Assembly (NCBI GenBank): GCA_036556425.1
Contig: DATBJJ010000183.1
Span: 1 to 64,000 of the forward strand
Length of the DNA stretch: 64,000 nt
Direction: 5' to 3'
Source: DATBJJ01 sp036556425
Lineage (GTDB): Bacteria; Acidobacteriota; Vicinamibacteria; Vicinamibacterales; 2-12-FULL-66-21
Position 1 is the first letter of the stretch. Every line of letters begins with the position of its first letter. Shown here piece after piece: positions 56,037 through 64,000 of the stretch. A program made the translations under genes and the position numbers. Under the pieces are notes generated by a model. It saw only the letters and a program-made list of their open reading frames with translations. It did not search any database and was not told the DNA's origin.

Positions 56037-56824
56037 CCGCGCCGCGCGCGCCGAGCCCGGCCGGCCCCGATCTGACCCGGCAGGTCCGCGCGTACTGGAA
56101 CACGCGCATTCACGACCTCGAGATGACGGCGAAGCCGGTCGGCTCGCGCGAGTTTTTCGAGGATCTCGACGATTACCGGTTCGACAAACTGTCGTACTTG
56201 CCGCGCGTCGTCGATTTCGGCGGGTTCCGTGGGAAACGGCTCGTCGAAGTGGGATGCGGTATCGGGACCGATCTCGTACGGTTCGCGAAGGGCGGCGCGC
56301 GCGTGGCGGGCGTCGATCTCTCCGAGACGGCGATCGGCCTCGCGCGGCGGAACTTCGAATCGCAGGGGCTGAAGGCCTTGCTCGTCGTCGGCGATGGCGG
56401 GATGCTGCCGTTCGCCGACGGCAGTCAGGACGTCGTCTACGCCCACGGCGTGCTGCAGTACGCGCCGGATCCGCGGCGGATCGTCGAAGAGGCGCTGCGC
56501 GTGCTCGCGCCCGGCGGGACCGCGATTTTCATGGTCTACAACCGCGTCTCGTGGCTCCACGCGTTGTCGAAGTTGATGAAAGTCGAGCTCGAGCACGAGG
56601 ACGCCCCCGTGCTTCGCCTCTATTCGATCGGGGAGTTTCGCGATCTCCTTCGCGGCTTCTCGGAGACCACAATCATTCCGGAGCGATTTCCCGTGAAGTC
56701 GCGGCTGCACAGGGGATGGAAGGCCGTCGCCTACAACAGCCTGTTCGTGGGTGCGTTCAATGCCATCCCGCGCCCGCTCGTGCGCCCGCTCGGATGGCAC
56801 TTGATGGGGTTTTGCGAGAAATGA
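56033..56824 (+). CDS. Class I SAM methyltransferase (Methyltransf_11 type)
   Basis: A 263-aa methyltransferase. Motif I is VEVGCGIGTDLVRFA, with GVDLSETAI, then AHGVLQYAPDPRRIVEEALR and VLAPGGTAIFMVYNR. The C-terminal 90 residues (LYSIGEFRDLLRGF, KSRLHRGWKAVAYN) are typical of methyltransferases in surface-glycan or lipid loci. The ATG overlaps the previous stop (ATGA). It is the last gene of the plus-strand set and converges on the radical SAM gene. Confidence 0.88.
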   Translation: MTAPRAPSPAGPDLTRQVRAYWNTRIHDLEMTAKPVGSREFFEDLDDYRFDKLSYLPRVVDFGGFRGKRLVEVGCGIGTDLVRFAKGGARVAGVDLSETAIGLARRNFESQGLKALLVVGDGGMLPFADGSQDVVYAHGVLQYAPDPRRIVEEALRVLAPGGTAIFMVYNRVSWLHALSKLMKVELEHEDAPVLRLYSIGEFRDLLRGFSETTIIPERFPVKSRLHRGWKAVAYNSLFVGAFNAIPRPLVRPLGWHLMGFCEK

Positions 56825-56832
56825 CCTCGGGG

Positions 56833-56852
56833 CCGGGATCCGGGATCCGGGA
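56833..56852. repeat. Short GGGATCC heptamer array
   Basis: Two and a half copies of the GGGATCC unit lie between the convergent methyltransferase and radical SAM genes. It is the same unit as the arms at 43336-43441. Each GGATCC is self-complementary, so a small hairpin is possible. Confidence 0.7.
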
Positions 56853-56855
56853 ACG

Positions 56856-57995
56856 CTAGAGATTAGCGACTGATTTCTGAAACCGTCGCTTCTCGGCCGC
56901 GGCGCGCACGAGGAACTTCGCGTACGGCGCCACTTGCTTGATCGCGGCGACGTTCATCTGGCAGGGACTCAAGCAGCTCGGGCACTTCTCGTCGCGGATG
57001 AAATCGCGATGCGCCTGGCCCGCGGCGGAGAAGTAGAGCTCCTCGGGATCGGTGTCCTTGACGTTTCCGATGACCTCGCTGTTCTCGCAGAAGAACAGGC
57101 CGCCGTCGGGGTTCAACATGATCCCCTGCGTCTGGAACGGGCAGGGCGCGAGCCGGTGGTATCCGTTCGCGATCATGTCGGCGTAGTGCATGTAGACGTA
57201 GTTCTGCCCGTCCAGCATCGAGTCCTTGCGCACGCGATCGAGGAAGAACTGGCGCATGCGCTCTTCTTCCTCGCCGTGCGGCGCGATGTTCGCCGCGAGA
57301 TCCGTGTTCCCCAGCATCGGCTCGGTGAAGCGCACCATGTTGAACACGATGTCGAGGTTCTCGCTCCTCGCCCACGCCAGGATGTTCTCCGCATCGTCCA
57401 GGTTCGTGTGGAAGATCGTCGTGGAGATCCCGAAGTTGAACCGATACTTCTTCTGAAGCTCCTTCATCGCGCGGATCGTCTCGTTCGCCTTCTCGAACCC
57501 GCGCTTCACGTCGCGCACCTTGTTGTGCATCTCGCCGACGCCGTCGATGGAGACGCGCGTGCTGAAGATGACGTTGCGCTCGTGGCACAGCTCGACGATC
57601 TTGGTGAGCATCGGAATGCCGCGGTGCGGCGTGAGGCCGGTCGTGTTGAGGCCGAACTTGCGCAGCTTCGGCAGCCGGTCGAGCATCACGCGGGCGATAT
57701 CGACGAGGTCGTTGCGCGTGGTCGGCTCGCCGCCGGAGACGTTCGCGTTCTCGATGTTCTTCCAGAGCCCCGACTGGAACGCCTTGTCGATCTCGGCGAG
57801 CGTCATGTCGCTCTTGCGATCGCCGCGCTTCCAGTTCCAACACATCTCGCACCGCGCGTCGCAGACGAACGTGCAGTGGAAAATGACCACGGTCGGATGA
57901 ATGGGACGATGCCGGGCGACGTAGCTGTTGACGATGTCGCGTGGCGCGCTGACCGCCGCTTTGGCGAGATACTTCAGCGCGTAAACTTGTGCCAT
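56856..57995 (-). CDS. Radical SAM protein with SPASM-like C-terminus
   Basis: A 379-aa radical SAM enzyme. The [4Fe-4S] motif is CDARCEMC (C45, C49, C52), the SAM-binding motif is VSGGEPTTR, and a C-terminal cysteine group (CPFQ, FFCEN, CPSCLSPCQ) suggests a SPASM/twitch auxiliary cluster. The N-terminal helical region contains YVARHRPIHP, as in MoaA/HpnH-like proteins acting on lipids or sugars. The reaction is unknown; its place at the end of a glycolipid-type operon makes modification of a lipid, sugar or peptide plausible. The ATG at 57995 is 52 bases after the preceding gene. Confidence 0.88.
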   Translation of the reverse strand: MAQVYALKYLAKAAVSAPRDIVNSYVARHRPIHPTVVIFHCTFVCDARCEMCWNWKRGDRKSDMTLAEIDKAFQSGLWKNIENANVSGGEPTTRNDLVDIARVMLDRLPKLRKFGLNTTGLTPHRGIPMLTKIVELCHERNVIFSTRVSIDGVGEMHNKVRDVKRGFEKANETIRAMKELQKKYRFNFGISTTIFHTNLDDAENILAWARSENLDIVFNMVRFTEPMLGNTDLAANIAPHGEEEERMRQFFLDRVRKDSMLDGQNYVYMHYADMIANGYHRLAPCPFQTQGIMLNPDGGLFFCENSEVIGNVKDTDPEELYFSAAGQAHRDFIRDEKCPSCLSPCQMNVAAIKQVAPYAKFLVRAAAEKRRFQKSVANL

Positions 57996-58047
57996 AAATA
58001 CTTGATTTTACGTCTGTTCCGGCTCGGAAGTAAAGCTCGGAGGAGAT

Positions 58048-59676
58048 CTACGGTCGGTCGTTCGCTTCAACCTCAGCAGGGCCAGCGGTCTCATCGCGCG
58101 CTCGCGCGTCGGCGGCGAGCAGGCCAAGAAGGAGGAACCCGTAGCACCACGCGATGTACGTGCCGGTCGGATGGATCTTGAGCAGCGACGCCGCGGCGGC
58201 GACAGCGCCGGTGGTGAGCGCAAGCGTTCGATCGGCGCCGCGCCGCGCGATGAACGCCGATGCCGCGATCAGCGCGAAGAACACGAGATACGCGGGGCTC
58301 GCGAGGGTGGACGCGCCAACGAGCGGCGCGATCATCCAGCCGCGGATTCCGCCGTGCTGCGCCCAGAACCCGAACGGGCTCGATCCGTAGCCGCTCGGAT
58401 CGGTGTGATGGCCGAGCGTGTCGCCCAGGATCGTCGCAAGACGTGATTTCCCTTCGGCGGGCCGCGACGCGATCCAGGTCGCGCCGGCAATCAACAGCCC
58501 CGCGATCGCGAACCCTGCGACGAACCGCCGCAGGCCGTTCCAGTTCTTCCACCAGTGCGCCGCCCACACGGGAAACATGAAGGCGGGGTAGAAGCCGGCG
58601 CCGGCGCCCGTCGCGAGCAGCGCCCCGGCCCACGCCGGCGACGGCGCGAGCGCGTACGCCGCGAGCGTGATTGCCGCGGGCGCGATGTGCGACACGAACG
58701 TCATGCCGCCGATGAAGAACTCGGTGCCGCCGACGCCGAGGATGTACGGGCTCGCGCAGTACAACGCGGCAATCGCCCACCCGACGTCGCGCCGCCCGCT
58801 CACGCGCGTCGCCCCAGCGACGAGCGCGACGACCGCCACGAGCTGAAAGAAGATCGTGCAGAGCCGCGTCGCGAGCGCGGGCGGCAGATAATACGGCGCT
58901 TCGGGTGTCAGCGCCGGCTTCGCCGGCGACCGTTCGTTGACGCCGCGAGGCGCGACGAGAACCTGAAACGGCACGTGTGCCGCGTATAACACCGGGCCGT
59001 AAGCGGCCGCAGGCGTTCCCGTCAAGAGCGGATCGCCATACGGCAGCCGGCCCCGCTCGCGCAACCGCTGCGCTCCGAGATTCACGAAATACCCGGCATC
59101 GTCCGGCGCGCGCACGAGCGCGCTCGTGGCGTTGCAGGCGAGCAGCACGGCGGTGAGCGTCGCCAGCGCGCTCACGGGAAGATTCGGTTGCCAGGACCAC
59201 GGCGTCGGTTTCCAGCTTCGCCACAGCGCCCGAACGATCCACGCGCACGTGACGGCGAATACGAGCGCGAACACCGCGTCGAGCACCGCTCGATACAGCG
59301 GGCGCTGAATCACCGGGATGAACTCCAGCACGTCGAAGAAGAGCACGCCTGGCGCAAGGAGGAGCGCGAGATCGAGATTGTGCGGGTTCCGAGGACGATT
59401 GAAGTCGACGGCGATCGCAAGCGCGAGAATCAGCGCGATCCACAGGACGCCGGCCTGATCGGGCACGACTCTGCGAAGGAACTGCTGGCCGCGCGAGGTC
59501 AGCAGCGTATCGCGCATTTCGGACGCCGCGGCGCCGAACGGCGCACTATCAGGGACGGCGCTGATCACCGGCGAGTAGACTTCGAGCAAGGCCTCGGGCG
59601 GCTCGCTGCGATTGCCATAGCCAAGCCACACGAGGACGATCACCAGCCCGACGATCCCCGCGATGAGCCTTCGCAT
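58048..59676 (-). CDS. Polytopic membrane protein, GT-C glycosyltransferase-like
   Basis: A 542-aa protein with about 11-12 membrane helices. It starts at the ATG 59676 (MRRLIAGIVGLVIVLVWLGY), overlapping the epimerase stop by one base (TAATG). An acidic extracytoplasmic loop (RAPDDAGYFVNLGAQRL) and PYGDPLLTGTPAAAYGPVLY resemble the first-loop Asp and acceptor region of GT87/GT39-like mannosyltransferases. The family assignment is an inference from topology and these motifs. Confidence 0.75.
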   Translation of the reverse strand: MRRLIAGIVGLVIVLVWLGYGNRSEPPEALLEVYSPVISAVPDSAPFGAAASEMRDTLLTSRGQQFLRRVVPDQAGVLWIALILALAIAVDFNRPRNPHNLDLALLLAPGVLFFDVLEFIPVIQRPLYRAVLDAVFALVFAVTCAWIVRALWRSWKPTPWSWQPNLPVSALATLTAVLLACNATSALVRAPDDAGYFVNLGAQRLRERGRLPYGDPLLTGTPAAAYGPVLYAAHVPFQVLVAPRGVNERSPAKPALTPEAPYYLPPALATRLCTIFFQLVAVVALVAGATRVSGRRDVGWAIAALYCASPYILGVGGTEFFIGGMTFVSHIAPAAITLAAYALAPSPAWAGALLATGAGAGFYPAFMFPVWAAHWWKNWNGLRRFVAGFAIAGLLIAGATWIASRPAEGKSRLATILGDTLGHHTDPSGYGSSPFGFWAQHGGIRGWMIAPLVGASTLASPAYLVFFALIAASAFIARRGADRTLALTTGAVAAAASLLKIHPTGTYIAWCYGFLLLGLLAADARARDETAGPAEVEANDRP

Positions 59677-60713
59677 TACGACATCCACTTGAGCAGGCGG
59701 ATCACGCCCATCTTGGCGGGGCGCTTGTGCGCGGAGACGTCCGTGCGCGCCTCGATCTCGCGGCGATGCTCGCGGTAGTACTGGAACGCGCGTGACAGCA
59801 TGTCGGCGTTCGTCAGCGTCGGCGTCCATCCGAGCTCCGTCCTCGCGCGGCGCGTGTCGAACTCGAAGCTCTCGGCAATCATTCGATACTGGTACGGACC
59901 GAGCGGAGAGAACCCCGTCACGTGCGCGAGGCGCATGAGCTGAAGCGTCGGCGTGCGCGGAAGCGACGCGATGCGCGCGCCGGTTCGCGCGCGATCGATC
60001 ACGGACTGATAGACCTCGCGCAGCGATTGGACGTGATCGCTGCCGACGTTGAAGATGCCGGTGCGGCCGGGCGCCGCCGCGCGCATACAGGCGTCCGCGA
60101 GATCCGGCGCGTAGACGAACTGATAGCGATTGTTGCCGCCGCCGACCACCCAGACGCGCCGGCCTTCGTCGATGAACTCGAACAGGATCGAGAGCAGGCC
60201 GAGGCGGCCCTCGTCGATGATCGTCGGCGTGCGAATGATCGCGACCTCGAGCTTTTCCGCGTAGCTCAGGAGGATCTTTTCTCCCTCCCATTTCGATTGC
60301 CCGTAGATCTCTCGCGGATGCGGCACGTCGTCTTCCGTCACCGGCCGGTTGAACGGATCGGCCCAGAGACAGTTCGAGGACGTGAACACGACTTTTGGAA
60401 CGCGGTATTCTGCGGCGAGCTCGGCGACTCTGCGCGTGCCGTCGACGTTCGACGACCAGAGGAACTCGCGGTCCTTCGCGTCGTGCGCGAGGATCGCGGC
60501 GCAGTGGAAGATACAGTCGAACCGGTGCCGCGCGAAGAGCGCCTCCATCGCCTGGCGATCGCGGATGTCGCCGCGAACCGTCGTGAGATTGGGATGCCGG
60601 CGCCCATCCGCTTCGAGATCGATGCTGACGCAGTTATAGCCCGCGTCGAGCAGACGCGCCTTGAGAATGTCGCCGAAGAACCCGGCGCCGCCGGTGACCA
60701 ACGCGGAGATCAT
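59676..60713 (-). CDS. NAD-dependent sugar epimerase/dehydratase
   Basis: A 345-aa extended SDR enzyme. The NAD motif is TGGAGFFG (residues 7-14), the catalytic Ser is in FTSSNCLWAD (about S113) and the Tyr-Lys pair is YGQSK (Y137, K141). The substrate domain includes YQFVYAPDLADACMRAA and FNVGSDHVQSLREVY. It probably acts on a nucleotide sugar (GalE/WcaG-like), but the product cannot be told. It is coupled to the membrane protein downstream. Confidence 0.9.
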   Translation of the reverse strand: MISALVTGGAGFFGDILKARLLDAGYNCVSIDLEADGRRHPNLTTVRGDIRDRQAMEALFARHRFDCIFHCAAILAHDAKDREFLWSSNVDGTRRVAELAAEYRVPKVVFTSSNCLWADPFNRPVTEDDVPHPREIYGQSKWEGEKILLSYAEKLEVAIIRTPTIIDEGRLGLLSILFEFIDEGRRVWVVGGGNNRYQFVYAPDLADACMRAAAPGRTGIFNVGSDHVQSLREVYQSVIDRARTGARIASLPRTPTLQLMRLAHVTGFSPLGPYQYRMIAESFEFDTRRARTELGWTPTLTNADMLSRAFQYYREHRREIEARTDVSAHKRPAKMGVIRLLKWMS

Positions 60714-60723
60714 CGCGCGGACC

Positions 60724-61668
60724 TCATTGTACCGCCGGGCCGGATCGCTGCCGCAGATAGAGCCACGCGCCTGGAAGATTGGCGATGATGCCCGTCAGGA
60801 CGATCAGCGTCGACAAGGCGAGGGCGTCGTGGGCCGGCACGCCGCGCGGCGCGAGCAGCCAGACGATGATCGCTTGCGGCGCGCCGAAGCCGCTGATCGA
60901 GATGGGCAGAAGCAGCGCGACGAGTCCAATCGGCATGAAGAACAGATAGTAGGAGAACGGAACGTCGATGCCGATCCCGCGGCCGAGGAGCCACGCCTGA
61001 AGGATGCGCAACACCTGCACGGCAATGGACAGCAGGAACACCGATGCGAGCGCGGGCCGGTGGCCGCGATACTGCGACAGCGCGTCGGCGAGGCGCAGGA
61101 CCCGCGTGCCGCCGCGCGTTTGCTGCCACGCGTCGGGCAGCGCCGCGCGCAGCCACCGATCCGCCCAGAGGAAACCTGCCGCGCCGGTCACGACCGCCGC
61201 TACCAAGACGATCGCATTGACCAGATGTCCCGCTTCGCTCCCGGCCGCGACGACGCCGACGACCGCCATCACGAGGATGGAGAGGAGTCCCAGCAAGCGA
61301 TCGATCGCGACGGAGGCAACTGCCTCGGTGCCGCGAGCCGTTCTCAACGACAGCGTCAACGCGCGCGCCGCGTCGGCGCCCACGCCCGCCGGAAGGAACG
61401 CGCCGATGAACGAGCTGACGAGATAAATCCACGCTGCGGCGCCGCCCGCGATCGGCACGCCGCTCGCGCGAAGCAACAGAATCCAGCGCCAAATCATCAC
61501 CGCGCGATCGAGCGCCACGAGCGCGAGCACGGCCGCCGCGAATGCGGGCCGCAGCCGGAAGATCGCCTCGACCGTCGCGCCGACGTCGACGCGCGCCGCC
61601 AGGACGGCAAGGATGCCGGCCGTGAGCAGCGCTCGGACCCAGAGCGAACCGGCGAGCCTGCCGATCAC
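60724..61668 (-). CDS. Flippase-like / LPG synthase transmembrane-domain protein
   Basis: A 314-aa membrane protein of the LPG_synthase_TM (AglD2-like, UPF0104) family. It has about eight helices with conserved features FRLRPAFAAAVLALVALDRA, YLVSSFIGAFLPAGVGADA, IDRLLGLLSILVMA and LPISISGFGAPQAIIVWLLA. Members are associated with lipid or lipid-linked-sugar translocation, or form the membrane half of LPG synthases; no catalytic C-terminal domain is present here. It overlaps the methyltransferase upstream by 4 bases. Confidence 0.86.
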   Translation of the reverse strand: MIGRLAGSLWVRALLTAGILAVLAARVDVGATVEAIFRLRPAFAAAVLALVALDRAVMIWRWILLLRASGVPIAGGAAAWIYLVSSFIGAFLPAGVGADAARALTLSLRTARGTEAVASVAIDRLLGLLSILVMAVVGVVAAGSEAGHLVNAIVLVAAVVTGAAGFLWADRWLRAALPDAWQQTRGGTRVLRLADALSQYRGHRPALASVFLLSIAVQVLRILQAWLLGRGIGIDVPFSYYLFFMPIGLVALLLPISISGFGAPQAIIVWLLAPRGVPAHDALALSTLIVLTGIIANLPGAWLYLRQRSGPAVQ

Positions 61669-62387
61669 GCGCGTGGCTTGCGCACGACGAACTCGAGCGT
61701 TTCGAAAAAGTTTTTGCGGACGCGAAAAAGCAGATCCTCGGTTCCCGTATATCGCGACAACGCGTCGAGCCCCGGCACGTTCGCGAAGACCGCCGCCGCG
61801 GCGAGCAGGTCGCGCTTCACGCCGGTGGCGGCGCCGATGCTGCGGACGACGCGCTCGATCTGAAAGCCGCCGTCATAGAGCAGTTGCCGCACGCGCCGCT
61901 CCGTCGTCACGAAGTTGTGCGTGTAGTCGACGTCCCAGAAGAACGTTCGCTCCTTCAAGTAGTCGGGCACGACGACGAAGAGGACGCCGCCCGGTCGAAG
62001 GACGCGCAGCGCTTCGGCGACGAACTCGCGCGCTTTGTCGATCCCCGACATGTGCTCGAGCACCTGGTCGGCGTACACGACGTCGCAGGTCGCATCGCCC
62101 GTGCGCATCGGCGGCGCCCAGCCCTCGATCACCTCGAGGCCGTGCCCGCGAAGCTCCTTGATCAGAATGGGACTCGCTTCGATCGCGCGATATCGCCAGC
62201 CCGCGTCGACCGCCGCGAGCGCGAGCGAGCCCTTGCCCGGGCCGATCTCGAGCATGTCGCCGGGCGGCTGCGCGTAGCGCATGACGAGGCCGAGGCGCGA
62301 GCGCTCGGTGCGCCCGCGCCTCGCTCGGCCGAAATCGGTGACGGTCTTCTGTCGATCGGAAAAATCGCGATAGAAGGTATCAGACAT
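61665..62387 (-). CDS. Class I SAM methyltransferase
   Basis: A 240-aa methyltransferase. Motif I is MLEIGPGKGSLAL, with later motifs VVYADQVLEHMS and VLRPGGVLFVVVPDYL. A C-terminal region with DYTHNFVTTERRVRQLL is found in glycan-associated methyltransferases. I chose the ATG at 62387 over a TTG at 62399, which lies inside the repeat array. It begins the minus-strand glycan set, and its start abuts the array with no ribosome site. Confidence 0.88.
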   Translation of the reverse strand: MSDTFYRDFSDRQKTVTDFGRARRGRTERSRLGLVMRYAQPPGDMLEIGPGKGSLALAAVDAGWRYRAIEASPILIKELRGHGLEVIEGWAPPMRTGDATCDVVYADQVLEHMSGIDKAREFVAEALRVLRPGGVLFVVVPDYLKERTFFWDVDYTHNFVTTERRVRQLLYDGGFQIERVVRSIGAATGVKRDLLAAAAVFANVPGLDALSRYTGTEDLLFRVRKNFFETLEFVVRKPRA

Positions 62388-62389
62388 TA

Positions 62390-62498
62390 CAAGGTGCAAG
62401 GGTGCCAGGGTGCAGGGGTGCCAGGGTGCAAGGTGCTAGGGTAGCTCTAGCACTCTGCACCTTGGCACCCCTGCACCCTGGCACCTTGGCACTTTTTC
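62390..62498. repeat. Inverted GGGTGCCA/GGGTGCAA array
   Basis: A left arm of tandem 8-9-base units (GGGTGCCA, GGGTGCAG) at about 62390-62440 and a right arm at about 62448-62498 are largely complementary, centred on GTAGCTCTAGC. The array fills the gap between the lipoprotein stop and the methyltransferase start. It could fold into a hairpin of nearly 50 bp. Confidence 0.88.
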
Positions 62499-63409
62499 TA
62501 GAATCGTCCGCGGCTCGTCCACGCTCCGCCCGAGCCGTTGATGTTCGAGATGTGCGACCACACGCCGTTCGCCGCGGGGCCGCAGTGGCCCTGCACGACA
62601 TCGAACGCCCAGATCTGCGGGCTGCCCTGATCGGGGCCGACACCGTAGTGATACGCCACGACGTCGAGCGACGGATCGTTGCAGTTGCCGCGCTTGCAGT
62701 TGTACCCCCAGCGCGTGTCTTCGATGCGCAGCGCGTCGACCAACTTGTCGAGGAATTCCCAGCCGCCGATGTGATTCCCGCCGAATTGCTCTTCCTGGCA
62801 GGAACGCTGAACCGACAGGATGCCCGGGTTGGCCGCGATGACCTGCGCAACGATGTGCGACATATTCGGCGGCGGGATGCACCCGCGAACGACGTTGCCG
62901 AGCGAGTCGAAGCAGACCGAATTCGGATCCGGATCCGGCGTGCGCTTCTCGAACACGGTGATGAAGCGGGACGACGACGTCCACGGACCGACCGCGTTGC
63001 CGAGGCGCGCGCGCACGCGGAAGCGATACGGCGTGTCGCGCTCGAGGTCCGTCGGGTAAGTCCACGTGGTCTGGCCGTTGCCGCCTTGCGCCATCGTCGC
63101 GCCGTTGAGCCGGGAGTTGCCATCGCTGAGCAGCTCGAACTCGTACGAGAACGTCCCACCCGCGAACTTGCCTTGCACGTTCGCGACGGTCATCACCGGC
63201 TTGCGAGTGTCGAGGCGCAGATCGTTTGTCGGCGTGATGATCCGCGGCGCGTTGACTTTCAGCGTCTCACCATTGGGTCCCGCCTCTGTGGCAACGCCGC
63301 CGGCGTCGCTTGCCGACGGTGCATTCGGGGATTTGTTGCAAGCGGCGACGCCGATCACGGCTGCGCAGGCGAAAACGAGCGACGGAAGTGTTCTGAACAT
63401 CCGGTACAT
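62498..63409 (-). CDS. Lipoprotein with Fn3-like domain, unknown function
   Basis: A 303-aa protein with lipobox VAAC (C24). After a short linker, residues about 55-155 form a fibronectin-III-like beta domain (RIITPTNDLRLDTRKPVMTV, YPTDLERDTPYRFRVRARLG). The C-terminal 130 residues contain six Cys (VCFDSLGNVVRGCIPP, RSCQEEQFGG, GYNCKRGNCND, GHCGP), Trp-rich segments and HIVAQVIAANPG, a disulfide-rich domain that I do not recognise. The ATG at 63409 has a GGGAG ribosome site. A TAAAAT -10-like word lies at 63471-63476 on this strand. Confidence 0.8.
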   Translation of the reverse strand: MYRMFRTLPSLVFACAAVIGVAACNKSPNAPSASDAGGVATEAGPNGETLKVNAPRIITPTNDLRLDTRKPVMTVANVQGKFAGGTFSYEFELLSDGNSRLNGATMAQGGNGQTTWTYPTDLERDTPYRFRVRARLGNAVGPWTSSSRFITVFEKRTPDPDPNSVCFDSLGNVVRGCIPPPNMSHIVAQVIAANPGILSVQRSCQEEQFGGNHIGGWEFLDKLVDALRIEDTRWGYNCKRGNCNDPSLDVVAYHYGVGPDQGSPQIWAFDVVQGHCGPAANGVWSHISNINGSGGAWTSRGRF

Positions 63410-63438
63410 CAGGGTCTCCCATTAATTTGTTGCTGAAG

Positions 63439-63461
63439 CTGCGGTGGGTGAGCTACCGCAG
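63439..63461. promoter_or_regulatory. Hairpin in the lipoprotein leader region
   Basis: CTGCGGT (63439-63445) and ACCGCAG (63455-63461) form a 7-bp stem with a 9-base loop, between the lipoprotein ATG and its possible -10 at 63471-63476. The function is unknown; it could be a leader hairpin. Confidence 0.4.
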
Positions 63462-63558
63462 AGCGTTCGTATTTTAACCTATTCCCTCGCTCGGACCGAT
63501 ATGGTGTTTCGTGGAGTCCATAATCGCAATTCCCTGGTCCGGCTGCGCTTAGCGCGCG

Positions 63559-63567
63559 TGCTAGTAT
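63559..63567 (+). promoter_or_regulatory. Extended -10 promoter of the right-edge barrel gene
   Basis: TGCTAGTAT (TGn plus TAGTAT) lies 28 bases before the ATG at 63595, without a good -35. The ribosome site GAGGTGAG is downstream. Confidence 0.4.
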
Positions 63568-63594
63568 ACGAACCATCTTTTTTTCGAGGTGAGA

Positions 63595-64000
63595 ATGCGC
63601 AAGTTCGTCACGTTGACCGTCTGTGCGGCGGTCGTTTCGTTCGTCTCGGTGGCCTCCGAGGCCCGCGCGCAGCAAGCGCAACCGAAGGGACAGGGACTGT
63701 TCGGCGGCAAACTGTTCGTGAGCGTCAACGGTGGGATTCAGGCGGGCGACAACGATTTGTCGAGGACGTCGACGTTCGACCTCTACGATGAGGAAGCGTC
63801 GGTCGACATCAGTCAGACGATTAACAACGGCGCCTTCTTCGAGGTCGGGGCGGCGTACAAGCTCAACAAAGATTTCGGCGTCGGCGCGACGTGGGGCTTC
63901 CTCACCAATTCCGGCGACGGCACGATTGGCGGCCGGTTGCCGCATCCGCAGTTCTTCGATCAATTTCGGACCTTTGAAACGAGCGTGGCCGACCTGAAGC
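63595..64000 (+). CDS. Outer-membrane beta-barrel protein, cut by the window end
   Basis: An open frame of 135 codons runs from the ATG at 63595 through the last base without a stop. The start has a strong ribosome site (GAGGTGAG). The signal peptide is RKFVTLTVCAAVVSFVSVA followed by SEARAQQ. The mature part shows barrel-like strands (GKLFVSVNGGIQAGDNDL, FFEVGAAYKLNKDFGVGATW) and Asp/Gly/Asn turns. It resembles outer-membrane-beta-barrel-domain proteins; the remainder and C-terminus are outside the window. Confidence 0.75.
   Translation, partial: MRKFVTLTVCAAVVSFVSVASEARAQQAQPKGQGLFGGKLFVSVNGGIQAGDNDLSRTSTFDLYDEEASVDISQTINNGAFFEVGAAYKLNKDFGVGATWGFLTNSGDGTIGGRLPHPQFFDQFRTFETSVADLK

Overview
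The window is high-GC bacterial chromosome. The gene content is typical of an Acidobacteriota-like soil bacterium, possibly class Vicinamibacteria; this is an inference from gene types, since there is no rRNA to confirm it. Pointers are the ECF sigma factor coupled to a TPR Ser/Thr kinase, exported proteins of almost 4000 residues built from carboxypeptidase-regulatory and Ig-like domains, a PEP-CTERM protein, a CXXXY-type CcmE with a CcmF-CcmH fusion, and short palindromic or tandem repeats in many gaps.

Layout. 1-5.1 kb: a nitrilase-family hydrolase and a small exported protein, tRNA-Phe(GAA), an FtsB/DivIC-like division protein behind two look-alike promoters, recA with a strong leader hairpin, a YdjM-like membrane protein, a small membrane protein and 3-hydroxyacyl-CoA dehydrogenase. 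5.1-30.4 kb: a minus-strand block of exported proteins comprising a PEP-CTERM protein, a 3925-aa protein with an embedded subtilisin-like protease, a 3850-aa protein of stacked adhesive/Ig-like domains, and a glycine-rich exported protein. Divergent to it (30.6-33.7 kb) lie the ECF sigma factor and Ser/Thr kinase. 33.7-36 kb: thiolase, DciA-like protein and Maf, the last two divergent across a heptamer repeat array. 36-43.3 kb: a System I cytochrome c maturation operon (ccmE, ccmF-ccmH, two accessory membrane proteins, ccmA, ccmB, ccmC, ccmD and a 49-aa membrane protein). 43.4-47.4 kb: phosphoesterase, aroK, aroA, then an RsbW-like anti-sigma factor and an inositol monophosphatase.

47.5-62.4 kb is mostly a surface-glycan or glycolipid region. 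A plus-strand set (DedA-like protein, GT2, hexapeptide acyltransferase, AsnB-type amidotransferase, SGNH lipoprotein, two methyltransferases) converges on a minus-strand set (methyltransferase, flippase-like protein, sugar epimerase, GT-C-like membrane protein, radical SAM enzyme). An outer-membrane barrel gene at 47.6 kb has a near-consensus sigma-54 promoter. The right edge holds a lipoprotein and the start of a second barrel protein that runs off the window.

The most unusual points are the giant-protein locus beside the sigma/kinase pair, the seven or more gaps carrying different short-unit repeats with a shared tandem/inverted architecture (several directly abutting start codons), -35 boxes built on upstream stop codons, and a nitrilase-family enzyme whose catalytic lysine position appears to be methionine. 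No gap without a gene exceeds 300 bases.
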